From NCBI GenBank assembly GCA_019057815.1, contig JAHLWR010000011.1, forward strand, positions 62,001-126,000: DNA of 64,000 nt, given 5' to 3'. This document shows positions 25,759-36,276 of the stretch, piece by piece (the first letter of the stretch is position 1; the number at the start of each line of letters is the position of its first letter). The notes under the pieces were generated by a model. That model was not told where the DNA came from. It saw only the letters and a list, made by a program, of their open reading frames with translations, and made no database searches. The translations under genes and the position numbers were made by a program. The DNA comes from Candidatus Heimdallarchaeota archaeon. GTDB lineage: Archaea; Asgardarchaeota; Heimdallarchaeia; Heimdallarchaeales; Heimdallarchaeaceae.

Positions 25759-27576
25759 TTATATCAGCTTTGCAGCCTTTTCTACATATTCTAGTGATTG
25801 ATGTCTGAAATACATATCATATAACTGCCAATATTTTCCTTTCATTTCCATCAATTGTTTATGACTTCCTTCTTCCACAACTTTAGCATCATCTATGACT
25901 ATTATCCTATCAGCATTTTCAACAGTAGTTAATCTGTGGGCAATGATTATGGATGTTCGGTTTTCTAAAAGAACTTTCAACGCTTCCTGTATCAATGATT
26001 CTGTATATGCATCTATTGCTGCAGTTGCTTCATCAAGAATCAGAATCTTTGGATCAGAAAGTAAAGCTCTTGCAAAAGCTATTAGTTGCTTCTGTCCTGC
26101 TGATAATTTAGTACCTTGTTCTCCTACTTCCGTATCCAAACCTTTTGGAAGACTTTGGATAAACTCCCATGCATAAACGTTTTTTGCTGATTGAATAATT
26201 TCTTCTTTTGTCGCATCTAACTTCCCATATCGAATATTTTCCTCAATAGTTCCACTAAATAGAATATTATCTTGTAAAACAACCCCAATTTGGTTTCTAT
26301 ATTCAAGCATCTTATACTCCTTGATATCAACATTATCAACTAGTATTCTACCACTTTGAACATCATAGAATCGTGTCAGAAGAGAAACTAAAGTACTTTT
26401 TCCAGCACCTGTTCTACCCACAACAGCAACAACTTCCCCTGCAGGTATATCAAGTTTAAAGTTATCATACAGAGGTTCATTTGGGTTATAGTAAAATGTC
26501 ATGTTGTCGAATATTATTTCCCCTCTCAATTCTTTTACTGCAACGGGATTATCAGCTTCTACAACAGTAGGATTACTATCCATCAGACTGAAGATTCTTT
26601 CTACTGCAGCTAGACCTGCTTCAAATTGATTAAAGAATCTTGTAATTTCCAGCAAAGGCATGAAGAAGCGGTTTAGCATCAGGACAAAGAAGTAAAGAGT
26701 AGCAACATCCATAGCACCTAGAGTAAATGTCATTTTACCTCCAAAATAGAGGACTAGAAATGTTCCAACACCGAAAATTGTTTCGATTACTGGAAAGAAA
26801 ATACTCATACCCCAAGCTCTTACATAAGCTGCTCTATAATTATTAGTGTTAATTTCTTGAAATCTTTCATACGCTTCTTTTTCTTGATTGAAGCTCTTTG
26901 TTACTTCAATTCCTGAAATTGATTCAGCAACATTTGCATTAAGAATAGCTATTGTTTTGCGCCAGTTTTTTGAAGTTCTACGTGAGAATAAACGAATACC
27001 AATACCTATACCAAAAAGGAAAGGAACCACAGCTATTGTTATCAAAGATAATTTTACATTTGTTACAAATAGAAGTATAATCACTACAACCATTACTAAA
27101 ATATTAATTAAGAAAGATGTTGTCAACTGAACCATTTGAGAAACAGTATCTGTATCGCTTGTTACTCTACTAACGAGCTTACCACTTTTGTTTTCATCAT
27201 AAAACTTCATGTCATTACGCAGGAGAGTTTCAAAACTATCTTTACGAATCTGGAGAAGCATTTCTCCCATAAGAATTGAACTCCTGTAAAGAGCTCTATA
27301 CTGTGCAAACCAAGCTAAACCATAAAGCAGAGCAATAGATGTAGCTTCAATATAGAAAACAGCATTGAAAGCACTTTCTTGCACACCTTGGATTACAATC
27401 TTGATAACATAAGGAATAGAAATACTGGCACTTGTTTGAATTATCATCCATGTGACAATAATCGTGAAAGATTTCATATCATGCTTCCCGATATACCCAA
27501 ACAGTCTTTTGAATAGGTAAATATCACCATATTTACGGTCGTACTTCTCATCAGGTAGCTCACTAATAAAACCCAT
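25759..27576 (-). CDS. ABC exporter half-transporter (subunit 2)
   Basis: A 605-aa type IV ABC exporter. The N-terminal six-helix membrane domain covers about 35-320. The nucleotide-binding domain has Walker A GRTGAGKST, Q-loop VLQDN, signature LSAGQ, Walker B ILILDEAT with the catalytic Glu present, and H-loop IIAHRLTT. It follows the partner gene by 4 bases on the same strand. The pair resembles MdlAB/TM287-288-type heterodimers. The substrate (lipid, peptide or drug) is unknown. Its signature deviates slightly (A in place of the second G). Confidence 0.9.
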   Translation of the reverse strand: MGFISELPDEKYDRKYGDIYLFKRLFGYIGKHDMKSFTIIVTWMIIQTSASISIPYVIKIVIQGVQESAFNAVFYIEATSIALLYGLAWFAQYRALYRSSILMGEMLLQIRKDSFETLLRNDMKFYDENKSGKLVSRVTSDTDTVSQMVQLTTSFLINILVMVVVIILLFVTNVKLSLITIAVVPFLFGIGIGIRLFSRRTSKNWRKTIAILNANVAESISGIEVTKSFNQEKEAYERFQEINTNNYRAAYVRAWGMSIFFPVIETIFGVGTFLVLYFGGKMTFTLGAMDVATLYFFVLMLNRFFMPLLEITRFFNQFEAGLAAVERIFSLMDSNPTVVEADNPVAVKELRGEIIFDNMTFYYNPNEPLYDNFKLDIPAGEVVAVVGRTGAGKSTLVSLLTRFYDVQSGRILVDNVDIKEYKMLEYRNQIGVVLQDNILFSGTIEENIRYGKLDATKEEIIQSAKNVYAWEFIQSLPKGLDTEVGEQGTKLSAGQKQLIAFARALLSDPKILILDEATAAIDAYTESLIQEALKVLLENRTSIIIAHRLTTVENADRIIVIDDAKVVEEGSHKQLMEMKGKYWQLYDMYFRHQSLEYVEKAAKLI

Positions 27577-27580
27577 TTTA

Positions 27581-29446
27581 TCACTCTCCAGATTTCATCT
27601 CCGATAACATTTGCTCAGGCATCATTTTACGTATCTCTGAGAAACGAGCAAAAACACGCCAGTAATCGACCGATTCTTTCAAAAGCTGGTCATGAATTCC
27701 GATAGCTTTGATAGTTCCTTGTTTTAAAACAATAATAATATCAGAATGCCGAATGGTAGACAATCTATGTGTAATGATGAAACTTGTTCTATCCTTAAGA
27801 ACTCGATTAATAGCAGTATTTATCTTATCTTCAGTTTCAGAATCGACAGCTGAACTAGCATCGTCGAAAACTAGAACTGTGGGATCAGCTAAAAGCATGC
27901 GAGCAATAGCTATCCTTTGTTTTTGACCACCGCTTAAAGTAGTTCCTCTTTCACCTACAATGGTCTTGTAACCTTTATCGAATTTAACAACAAATTCATG
28001 AGCTTGAGCCATTTTAGAAGCTTCAATGATTTCTTCTTCCTTTGCATCAGGTTTTCCATATGAAATATTATCTTTGACAGAAGCTGAAAACAATACTATT
28101 TCTTGTTCAATAACTCCGATATTTCGACGTATAGTATCGAGTGAAAGATTACGAATATCAACACCATCAATAGTAATACTACCAGAGCTAACATCATAAA
28201 GTCTGGTTAATAGTTTCATTAATGTTGTTTTCCCACAACCAGCAGGACCTACTATAGCAACACGGCTTCCAGAAGGAATGGAGAAAGAAACATCTTTGAT
28301 AACAAAAACGTTTCCATCATAGGAAAAAGAAACATTATTGAAATCTATATCACCCTTGACAGTATAAAGATTAGTAGGATTTACAGGCGCAGGAATAATA
28401 GTTTTTTTAGTAAGAATATCAGTGATTCTGCTAGCACCAGCAAAACCCATTTGAATTAAAACAAGCATCCACGACATAACCCAGATAGGGAAAAACAGGT
28501 TCCCAGCTAGTAATGAGTATGCAACTAGTTCACCTATTCCGAATTGTCCTGCGCCTACTCCCCAGTCTATTAGAAGACTTCCCCATACTATTGTTGCTCC
28601 CACGCCTATTCCTACAAACAGAGCTGGATAGTATTTTGATCTTAGCTTCCCTCTTTTGATTATTTCTTTGGATAATTTAGTATTCTTTTCTCTGAATGAT
28701 ACTCTTTCAAAAGGCTCTCGAGCGAATGTTTTGATTACACTTATTCCTAGTAGTTTTTCTTGTAGATACGAAGATAGTGTTGAATAAGATTCTTGAATCT
28801 GCATTGATATAGGTCCTACTGACTTGTAGAATCTTCTTGCAAAGAATACTATGGGAAAAGTAATCAATAAAGGCATTAGTAAAAGCACTGGCATATTGTT
28901 CCAATATGGAGTTATGATGAACATCCCAATAATTGCGAATAAAACCCCGAATATTGCTGCATAAATCAGATGTATCACTGGGTTGACGAAGAAATTGACC
29001 ATTCTTGTGTCAAAAGTTGCTCTCGCCATAACATCTCCTTGTTTAACCTCATCATGAAAAGTCATACTTTTTGATAACATTGAAGCATAATACTCATTTC
29101 TAATATCTCTCTCCACTCTTTGTGATGTTACTTCTATTAACAGACTCGAACCGAAACTTGCAATCCCACCAGTTATAGTGAGCATTAAAATTATGTATGC
29201 TAATCTTTTAATTACCTCCCATGAACTATTATCAGCTATAATTTCATTAATTAAATCACCCATTAATAGAGGTGTAATAGTCCCAACTGCAGCGCTTATT
29301 GTTGCTGCTAGAAAGAACAACAACAGCATTTTTTTATGTGCTAGTACATGACTAAAAACCCATTTTAGATGGCTTTTTTTACTATATTTATCCATAACAG
29401 AATCGTAAAATTCTCCTGTTGGAAGTACACTTTCACTAGCAGTCAT
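27581..29446 (-). CDS. ABC exporter half-transporter (subunit 1, degenerate site)
   Basis: A 621-aa type IV exporter subunit with six membrane helices (about 35-345) and a nucleotide-binding domain: Walker A GPAGCGKTT, signature LSGGQ, Walker B VLVFDDASSAVD and H-loop IITHRLST. The Walker B catalytic Glu is replaced by Asp (DD instead of DE), so one of the two ATP sites of the heterodimer is probably degenerate. It is first in the operon. An SD-like ggag lies before the ATG at 29446, and a TATA-like run sits near 29480-29500. Confidence 0.9.
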   Translation of the reverse strand: MTASESVLPTGEFYDSVMDKYSKKSHLKWVFSHVLAHKKMLLLFFLAATISAAVGTITPLLMGDLINEIIADNSSWEVIKRLAYIILMLTITGGIASFGSSLLIEVTSQRVERDIRNEYYASMLSKSMTFHDEVKQGDVMARATFDTRMVNFFVNPVIHLIYAAIFGVLFAIIGMFIITPYWNNMPVLLLMPLLITFPIVFFARRFYKSVGPISMQIQESYSTLSSYLQEKLLGISVIKTFAREPFERVSFREKNTKLSKEIIKRGKLRSKYYPALFVGIGVGATIVWGSLLIDWGVGAGQFGIGELVAYSLLAGNLFFPIWVMSWMLVLIQMGFAGASRITDILTKKTIIPAPVNPTNLYTVKGDIDFNNVSFSYDGNVFVIKDVSFSIPSGSRVAIVGPAGCGKTTLMKLLTRLYDVSSGSITIDGVDIRNLSLDTIRRNIGVIEQEIVLFSASVKDNISYGKPDAKEEEIIEASKMAQAHEFVVKFDKGYKTIVGERGTTLSGGQKQRIAIARMLLADPTVLVFDDASSAVDSETEDKINTAINRVLKDRTSFIITHRLSTIRHSDIIIVLKQGTIKAIGIHDQLLKESVDYWRVFARFSEIRKMMPEQMLSEMKSGE

Positions 29447-29612
29447 TGCTTCTGTCTCCTTCTAAAGCTTAATTTTTGTCTGATTTAAAGATTTATTTTG
29501 AAAACTTCTTTGTTACAGCTTTCTTTTAAAAGATATTTTAAACCTACCTTTTTCGCACAAAATGGTTTTAATATAAAAAGAATTGATTTTCAGCGAAAAA
29601 AGAGAGTGGATT

Positions 29613-30616
29613 TTATTGTATTAGCCATATTTCTATTATACCTTCAATCATTTGCAGAATATCTACCCCAGAACCTACCAATTTTAATGGGGCAACTGTT
29701 TCTTTCAGAAATGCTGAGTCCCTTTTCGCAACAAGTATATAGGAGTTACTCCTTGCTATGTCATCAAAGTTTAAGGTTACATTCAATCCATCTTTGTTTT
29801 TCAGAACTATTTTGTATCCTTGTCCTATTAAGTCATCATTAATTATATAATGTGGATCATCAACAGGTTCTCCTCCATCTATTATTGAAATAAAAATCCA
29901 TAATCCCACTCCTTCGTAGATGTGAGTTCTATCACCATCAACTATCTCGTATGTTTGTCTATGAAGATACGTTCCACAGTACATAGATGCTTCAAAAATA
30001 GGTAGATTTATACACTACTATTAGTTAAACCGTAAAGATTTACACTCCAGATGCTACTTGATATGTTCATTTCAATTTTGATTACTTCCTTCACCCATAG
30101 TTGTCCATCAGATACATAACCGTCATCTGATAGAAAACCTATTCTTAGCGGACCTCCTCCTAGTATTACTTCATCTATTTCTTCAAAGATCAGCATCATC
30201 TCAAAGCTTTGAACCCCCAGTTCTACACCTGTTACATTGTCATAAGCTGTAACAAGCCCATTAACCATTGAATAAGAATAGGTCATTTTATACCCATCAT
30301 CTGCTATAACTGTAAGTTCCTGTGTTTCATTCAATCCTCCTAAGCTTTCTAGAAGTTCTCTAACAGGTACTCCCTTATAATCATTAGGACCAACAATTAT
30401 TCCTGATGTCTTCTTGTATCCTCCAGAAGAGATAATGCTTTTTGAGTGTGTTTTTATGTCATCCATTGTGAAAGTAATTGTATCGCTTCCATTAGTAATG
30501 GTTAATACTATCTCTTCTTGTTGTGGAGGTTTTAATCCAAAGTATAATCCAAATCCTACGCCTGTAACAATAACAGCTGATAATAGAGAGACTATAATTA
30601 TCCTCTTATTCAACAT
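29613..30616 (-). pseudogene. molybdopterin-binding-fold surface protein, frameshifted
   Basis: Two reading frames, 30616-30008 (202 aa) and about 30015-29613, together make one protein. It has a signal/anchor helix (8-28), then two tandem domains like the oxidoreductase molybdopterin-binding (SUOX-type) fold found in archaeal surface proteins. Domain 1 has YKGVPVRELLESLGG and GGGPLRIGF; domain 2 has YEGVGLWIFIS, GYKIVLKNKDG and APLKLVGSG. The join is exact if one base is missing near 30010 (a -1 shift at gtataa). No Moco-binding cysteine is evident, so it is probably not a redox enzyme. Either the gene has decayed or the base is a sequence error. Confidence 0.75.
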
Positions 30617-30633
30617 TATGTAGGTGTTAGAAT

Positions 30634-30650
30634 AAAGATTATATAAAGAT
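30634..30650 (-). promoter_or_regulatory. TATA promoter of the molybdopterin-fold gene
   Basis: On the minus strand atctttatataatcttt lies 20-30 bases upstream of the ATG at 30616. This predicts a leaderless transcript and argues the gene was expressed before the frameshift. Confidence 0.45.
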
Positions 30651-30732
30651 TGTACAATTTGTTATAACAGAGCAAAACAATTAATATAGTAAGTGAATAG
30701 TCCGTAACTCTCAATTTGAATTGTAACACGAA

Positions 30733-31998
30733 GTGAAAAAAATGGAAAAAAAGAGGTTAGTGATGTCTTTAGCTATTACTGTGCTCATTCTTAGTACTAT
30801 TGCCACAATAGCTTATTTCAGCGTAAAGAACTACAGTACTTCCCCAATTGAACTTGAAGTCTGGTTTACTTATGAAGGAGGAGATATAATTAAAGAAAAA
30901 GTAGCAAACTTTGAGAATCTTCATCCTGACATCTCCATAAAATTCCATGAACAACCATCATCTGGATGGGTTGACAAGTTTGTTAGTGTAGCGCAAACTG
31001 GTGAATCACCAGATGTCTTTCTAGCAAAAGGATCATGGTTTGGTGAACTAGCTACTCTAGGGTACATCTACTCATTAACCGATTTTATATCTCCTACTTT
31101 GGAATCTTCCTTTCTTCCTTTTTCAATAACAAGTTTAACTTATGAGAATGAATTATGGGGGTTGCCTTTATGGTTAGATTCGATATTACTGTTTTATAAT
31201 AAAGACCTCTTCAATCAGAATGGTTTGGAATATCCTACAGCTAATTGGACTGAAATTGATATGATTTTTGCAGCTAAAAACCTTACTGATTTATCAGAGA
31301 CTCAAAGATACGGATTGGCGTGGAGCACGCTGTCTCCTTATATGTGGCCAGCTTTTCAATATGGATATGGACACGGTCCTCTTTATCAGAATCAGACAAT
31401 TATCGTAAATGACACAGCTTCTGTTAGCGCAATGGAGTTTATTTTCAATCTTAAGTATGATAATATCTGTGTAGGTTATGATGATTGCAGTAGTGCTGCT
31501 ACCCAAGCTTTTCTTGAAAACAAAGCTTCAATGCTAATCTATGGAGGTTGGTTTGTTCCTGTTCTCAAGGATGTTGGGTTTAACTATGGTATTGAAATAC
31601 TCCCAAAAATATCTTCTACAGGTGAATTCATCTCCCCAATGGCTGAAGTAAAGGGATTTGGGATATCAAAAGACACTTTATATCCAGAAACATGTTTTGA
31701 ACTTATTTCCTATCTAACTTCAACAGAAACTCAACAAGAACTTGTTAATGAAGAATATAAAATTCCAACAAAAAATAATTTAATACTCTCTTCTACAGTG
31801 CAAAATAATCAAGACATCAAAAAACAAATTGAACAGATTTCACATAGCCAAAATTTTCCGCTCGACCCTATTTATGCAATTTACTCAGATTATATTAGAG
31901 CAGCTTTGCAATTTATATTGATAGATTTTCACGATATTCAAGAAACATTAAATGCAGCACAACAAAACATTGATGCTAATAGAGGTGTTGATGGCTGA
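30733..31998 (+). CDS. ABC importer substrate-binding protein (MalE type)
   Basis: A 421-aa extracellular solute-binding protein of family 1. The N-terminal membrane anchor (about 8-28) has no lipobox Cys. It is followed by the typical ELEVWFTYEGGD start, a GESPDVFLAKGSW region and WGLPLWLDSILLFYNKDLF, characteristic of sugar binders. The start is GTG 30733 (ATG 30742 alternative). It is the first gene of a three-gene operon with the fused permease (overlapping by 4 bases) and an ATPase. A di- or oligosaccharide is the likely ligand, but this is inferred from the family. Confidence 0.88.
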   Translation: MKKMEKKRLVMSLAITVLILSTIATIAYFSVKNYSTSPIELEVWFTYEGGDIIKEKVANFENLHPDISIKFHEQPSSGWVDKFVSVAQTGESPDVFLAKGSWFGELATLGYIYSLTDFISPTLESSFLPFSITSLTYENELWGLPLWLDSILLFYNKDLFNQNGLEYPTANWTEIDMIFAAKNLTDLSETQRYGLAWSTLSPYMWPAFQYGYGHGPLYQNQTIIVNDTASVSAMEFIFNLKYDNICVGYDDCSSAATQAFLENKASMLIYGGWFVPVLKDVGFNYGIEILPKISSTGEFISPMAEVKGFGISKDTLYPETCFELISYLTSTETQQELVNEEYKIPTKNNLILSSTVQNNQDIKKQIEQISHSQNFPLDPIYAIYSDYIRAALQFILIDFHDIQETLNAAQQNIDANRGVDG

Positions 31999-34900
31999 AA
32001 TTACAAAAAAAAAAGAAACTATTTGTATTTTCTTTAACTTTTCTAACACTTTTCTTGGTTTCTACGCTACTCACAACCGCTAATCCTCTAGAAGGGGATA
32101 GAGTAAACTTCTTTCCAGATCTTGATTTTTCAATTGTTGAAATCAAAGATAGGTATGTAATTTTGAATTGGAGTTTACAAACTGAGGTAAATTATAATTC
32201 ATTTCAAATAGACCTTTATTCAGATAAAACTAATCAAACAACAATTTGGTCTTTTATTTCTTTAAATCACTTTTCTGCAAATTTTGAAGAAGATTTTTCT
32301 ATAGTGAATTATACTCTTTCATCAGAAATTTTCAGAGCAGAAAAAATATCAACATCAAACTTCACAGTATATTCAGTTCCTTATAATGCAGAAAGTGTCC
32401 AAGTAAAAGTAACAGGATTAATTCCAGAAGAGAGTTATCTTCTAAAAATATCAATATCAAACATTACTTTTGTTGAAGGGATGGTTCCTTCAGTAATTGT
32501 TAGTTCTAGCTCTATTATATGGTCATCTTTTTTATTTCAAACTCTTTCAAGTATTCAACAAGCTTCTGTGCATTCTAGAACTGCAACTGTTGTATCACTT
32601 CTGATAATTATTCTAGTTTTTCTCATCTTATTTGCTTTTATTGCTAAAAAGGACATTCCATTTAATAAGATAGCATACATCTTTATTTTTCCAGCACTTT
32701 TTGCTTTAGCGTTACTTGAAGTGTACCCTATACTCTATGGGTTTGTTTTGTCTTTTACTTCATATAGCCTAGAAAGAGGAGAGACTCCAATTTTCAACGC
32801 TTTTGAAAATTATGCATATATCTCACAAAACCCTCATCTTTCAATAACTCTTACAACTACTTTAGTTTGGAGTACAGTTATTATTTTCTTCAAATTACTT
32901 TCTGGTTTTTTAATCGCATACTTTATACAATACAAAGTAAAAAGAAAGAAATTGTGGTACCTATCTATCTATATTCCGTGGGCAATACCTGCTTACATTA
33001 AAATATTATCTTGGCGTAGTTTCTTTCATGGAAATGCAGGTTATTCGCTTTTTAATTTGTTATTTGGAACAAGTGTTAATTTTGTATCTCAACCGTATGT
33101 GACATTTTTTATAGCATCTTTTGTGGAAGTGATAGACTCTATTCCTTTAATTACAACGCTATTTTTAGGTGCTATGAGCAGTATACCTAAAGAATTAATG
33201 GATATTGCTGAAGTTGATCAGATTAATGAAAGATCAAGAATTAGGCATATTGTGCTACCTTTGATAAAACCCGTAATGTTACCTGTACTAATACTTGAAA
33301 TAATAAAGGCTTTTGGGAGTTTTAACGTGTCTTTCCTGCTGACAAGAGGATATCCCTTGCTTCCTTATGGCACAAATGAGGCAGGAGTTGTCGGAGCAAC
33401 AGATCTTTTTAGCACATTCACTTTTTACATGTTTTATCAGAGAAGAGAAGTAGGAATCTCTGCTGCTTACTCAACTATTATGAGCCTTTTAACACTTTTT
33501 TTTGTTTTAATCTGGATTAAAATGTCGAAGGGGACACAAAGTACTTTCCGTCCAACAAAAATCAAACAGAAAAAGAAAAATCAATTTATTATAGCTTTTG
33601 TATTATTTAGTCAGAGCATTGGATACTTCCTTGCAACAACCTTTAATTTTCGTTATTTTGGTATTTATTGGAATAAAACAATTAGCTACACAATTGCAGC
33701 TTCATTGTTAATATGTGCAATTCTTATAGTCTCAAAGAAGGATAGAAGCTGGAAAATTTTCTCGATCATTATTGCACTTGATTTAATTTTATCATTATCA
33801 CAATTCTTCTTTTATCAAATGTGGTTTGCTTTTAACTGGAATATATTTATTTCTGGAGTGATTTTCTACGTTATCAAAAATAACAATGTTTTGAACGATA
33901 CTAAAATTGGCTCCAAAAGTATTTCTAAAATAAAAGTGGGGATAATTAAAGTAAAAAGGCAAATATTGTCTTCATTAAATCGTTTAGATGAAAAATTCGT
34001 TGAAATCAATAGGTTCCATTCATTTTTAGGTCTAGAAATATTTGTTGTTCTACTTTCCTGCTTATTGGATTCTGCAAGTGATTGGATTCTTTGGTTGATT
34101 CTATCAATTCTAGTGATTAATTTAATAGTTAGTTTATTCATTACTCAGATCAAAACGTTTTCCTTCGTTCTTCAAGTAGGGTTATGGATAACTTTACTTA
34201 TACTACCATATTCTTTAGGATGGAAAATAATCGAACTATCAATTTCAGTTATGCTCATACTTTATCTCTTAAAACATTTCATTACTGAAAAAAGGTTTGT
34301 CAATAGATCTGTAAACTATCTGAATAGGTCTGTTCTGAAGGTTTCTTTTACACATTTTCTTATGATAGGAATTATTATTGTATCAATAATCCCTCTTTGG
34401 AACGTTGTTTGGATAGCATTCTCATCTGGTAACAAAATTGTCCCTGATTCTTTCTTTCCTAGTAATCCAACTTTCGAGAATTTCAAATTATTGTTTACAG
34501 AAGAGAAAATATATCTGAACTTTGGGAACTCACTAATTATTTCCTTAGGCTCAGCTATTCTTTGTGTAGTTCTCACAATCCTAGCTGCTTATGCCTTCTC
34601 TCGATATGACTTTAAGCTTAAAAGTGAGATAATGGTTGGAGTATTCATTTTAAAGATGTTTACAGGTGTTTTAACCTTAATTCCCCTTTATCTTATTATG
34701 TTTAATCTTGGATTAATTGACACATACTTAGGCGTAATCATAGCTTATAGCACTCATACAATTCCAATTGCTCTTTGGTTATTAAAAGGATATTTTGATT
34801 CTATCCCTAAGGAACTTGATGAATCATCACAACTAATCGGAAATTCCTCATTCTTTACATTAAGAAAAGTCATTTTACCACTTGCTGGTCCTGCTATTGC

Positions 34901-35159
34901 AGTTGTATTTTTATTGAATTTCATCGCTACATGGAACGGTTTTCTGTTAGCTTTTGTTCTTCTGCAATCAACTTTTAAATATACATTGCCAATCAAACTC
35001 TATTCCTTTATTGGGTCAATTGAATCAAGCACACCACTCTGGGGACTTTTTGCAGCAGCATCAGTTCTAGTTATTATTCCACTACTTATCCTTTTCATAT
35101 TCCTTAGAAATTATCTGCTGAAAGGACTTGGCAGTCAAGCACAAATTAGAGAGGTTTAA
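31995..35159 (+). CDS. fused MalF-MalG ABC permease with extra domains
   Basis: One very long permease: 1034 aa from TTG 32055, or 1054 aa from CTG 31995, which supplies a proper signal peptide. Order (TTG numbering): extracellular beta-rich domain 1-175, membrane helix near 180, MalF-like permease about 205-505 with EAA loop at about 376, a middle block of about eight membrane helices (512-758) seen in neither standard subunit, then a MalG-like permease about 765-1034 with EAA loop at about 915. Normally MalF and MalG are separate proteins. The ATPase gene follows without a gap. Confidence 0.85.
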   Translation: MKLQKKKKLFVFSLTFLTLFLVSTLLTTANPLEGDRVNFFPDLDFSIVEIKDRYVILNWSLQTEVNYNSFQIDLYSDKTNQTTIWSFISLNHFSANFEEDFSIVNYTLSSEIFRAEKISTSNFTVYSVPYNAESVQVKVTGLIPEESYLLKISISNITFVEGMVPSVIVSSSSIIWSSFLFQTLSSIQQASVHSRTATVVSLLIIILVFLILFAFIAKKDIPFNKIAYIFIFPALFALALLEVYPILYGFVLSFTSYSLERGETPIFNAFENYAYISQNPHLSITLTTTLVWSTVIIFFKLLSGFLIAYFIQYKVKRKKLWYLSIYIPWAIPAYIKILSWRSFFHGNAGYSLFNLLFGTSVNFVSQPYVTFFIASFVEVIDSIPLITTLFLGAMSSIPKELMDIAEVDQINERSRIRHIVLPLIKPVMLPVLILEIIKAFGSFNVSFLLTRGYPLLPYGTNEAGVVGATDLFSTFTFYMFYQRREVGISAAYSTIMSLLTLFFVLIWIKMSKGTQSTFRPTKIKQKKKNQFIIAFVLFSQSIGYFLATTFNFRYFGIYWNKTISYTIAASLLICAILIVSKKDRSWKIFSIIIALDLILSLSQFFFYQMWFAFNWNIFISGVIFYVIKNNNVLNDTKIGSKSISKIKVGIIKVKRQILSSLNRLDEKFVEINRFHSFLGLEIFVVLLSCLLDSASDWILWLILSILVINLIVSLFITQIKTFSFVLQVGLWITLLILPYSLGWKIIELSISVMLILYLLKHFITEKRFVNRSVNYLNRSVLKVSFTHFLMIGIIIVSIIPLWNVVWIAFSSGNKIVPDSFFPSNPTFENFKLLFTEEKIYLNFGNSLIISLGSAILCVVLTILAAYAFSRYDFKLKSEIMVGVFILKMFTGVLTLIPLYLIMFNLGLIDTYLGVIIAYSTHTIPIALWLLKGYFDSIPKELDESSQLIGNSSFFTLRKVILPLAGPAIAVVFLLNFIATWNGFLLAFVLLQSTFKYTLPIKLYSFIGSIESSTPLWGLFAAASVLVIIPLLILFIFLRNYLLKGLGSQAQIREV

Positions 35160-35160
35160 A

Positions 35161-36276
35161 ATGAAAATATCATTTGAGAAATTAGAAAAAAAATATGGAA
35201 CATCAACTGCTTTAAACAAGGTTAGTGCTGTCTTATTAGATGGAAGTTTTACTGTTATTTTAGGACCTTCTGGAAGCGGGAAAACCACATTGTTAAGGCT
35301 TATAGCTGGTCTCGCATACCCAACAAGCGGAAAAATTTTGTTCGATGATGAAGATATCACAAATGAATCTCCAAAAGATAGAAATGTAGCGCTTGTTTTC
35401 CAAAATTTTCCACTCTTTCCACATATGACAGTTGAAGAGAATTTACGATTTTCTCTAGAAAATCAAAAGAGTGGGAAAGTATTCAAAAAAAGGATATATT
35501 CTAATAAAGTAGTTGAAGAGAAAGTGGATGAAGTTTTAGATATGCTTCAAATTGAAGAGCACAGGCACAAATATCCAAACCAAATGAGTGGAGGAGAGCA
35601 ACAAAGAGTGGCAATAGGAAGAGAAGTTATACGAGAACCTAGAGTTTTCCTTTTTGATGAACCACTTAGTAATATTGATGCAAGGCTCAGGTACGAAATG
35701 AGAATGTGGATTAGAAAAATACATAAAATGCTAAAGAAGACAATGGTTTATGTTACTCACGATCAGAACGAAGCTATGACTTTGGGAGATATTATTGTTT
35801 TACTTAAAGAAGGCGAAATTGAACAAATGGGTAAACCAGAGGAATTGTATTTTAATCCTAAAACAAAATTCGTTGCTACATTCATAGGAAATTATCCCAT
35901 GAATTTCTTACCGTTTGAAGTAAAACAAAATGAAATATGTATTTCAGGCACTAGTAATGTAATAAACTCAGACGAAATACGTGAAAAAATAGAAAATCTG
36001 AATCTCAAAAAAGGAGAAGTAGCTTTCAGAGCCGAATCCATTAGAGAATTTGACAAAGATAAACCGCTTGAAGAGAGTATGCTCTTATTAAAATGCAAAG
36101 TTACTGATATTGAAAAGCTACTAGAACTGCAAATTCTGACTTTAAACATTGAAAAGTTTAATCTTATTTATGTTACAAAAACAAAAAAAGAATTTAATAT
36201 CAATGATAATATTTCAGTTCTCATTAATTCAGATGAAATTTATTACTTCAATTCTGAAGGTGTGAGGGTGAAGTAG
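35161..36276 (+). CDS. ABC importer ATPase (MalK/PotA type)
   Basis: A 371-aa ATP-binding subunit: Walker A GPSGSGKTT (about 36-44), Q-loop VFQNF, signature MSGGEQQR, Walker B VFLFDEPLSNID and H-loop VTHDQNEA, then a C-terminal OB-like regulatory region (from about 240) as in MalK. I choose ATG 35161, directly after the permease stop (35157-35159). The in-frame start at 35128 would lie inside that gene. The single ATPase would dimerise against the fused permease. Confidence 0.92.
   Translation: MKISFEKLEKKYGTSTALNKVSAVLLDGSFTVILGPSGSGKTTLLRLIAGLAYPTSGKILFDDEDITNESPKDRNVALVFQNFPLFPHMTVEENLRFSLENQKSGKVFKKRIYSNKVVEEKVDEVLDMLQIEEHRHKYPNQMSGGEQQRVAIGREVIREPRVFLFDEPLSNIDARLRYEMRMWIRKIHKMLKKTMVYVTHDQNEAMTLGDIIVLLKEGEIEQMGKPEELYFNPKTKFVATFIGNYPMNFLPFEVKQNEICISGTSNVINSDEIREKIENLNLKKGEVAFRAESIREFDKDKPLEESMLLLKCKVTDIEKLLELQILTLNIEKFNLIYVTKTKKEFNINDNISVLINSDEIYYFNSEGVRVK

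Noticed and set aside
29498-29842. Plus-strand 114-aa frame
   Set aside because: It is antisense to the second domain of the molybdopterin-fold protein, whose motifs are clear.
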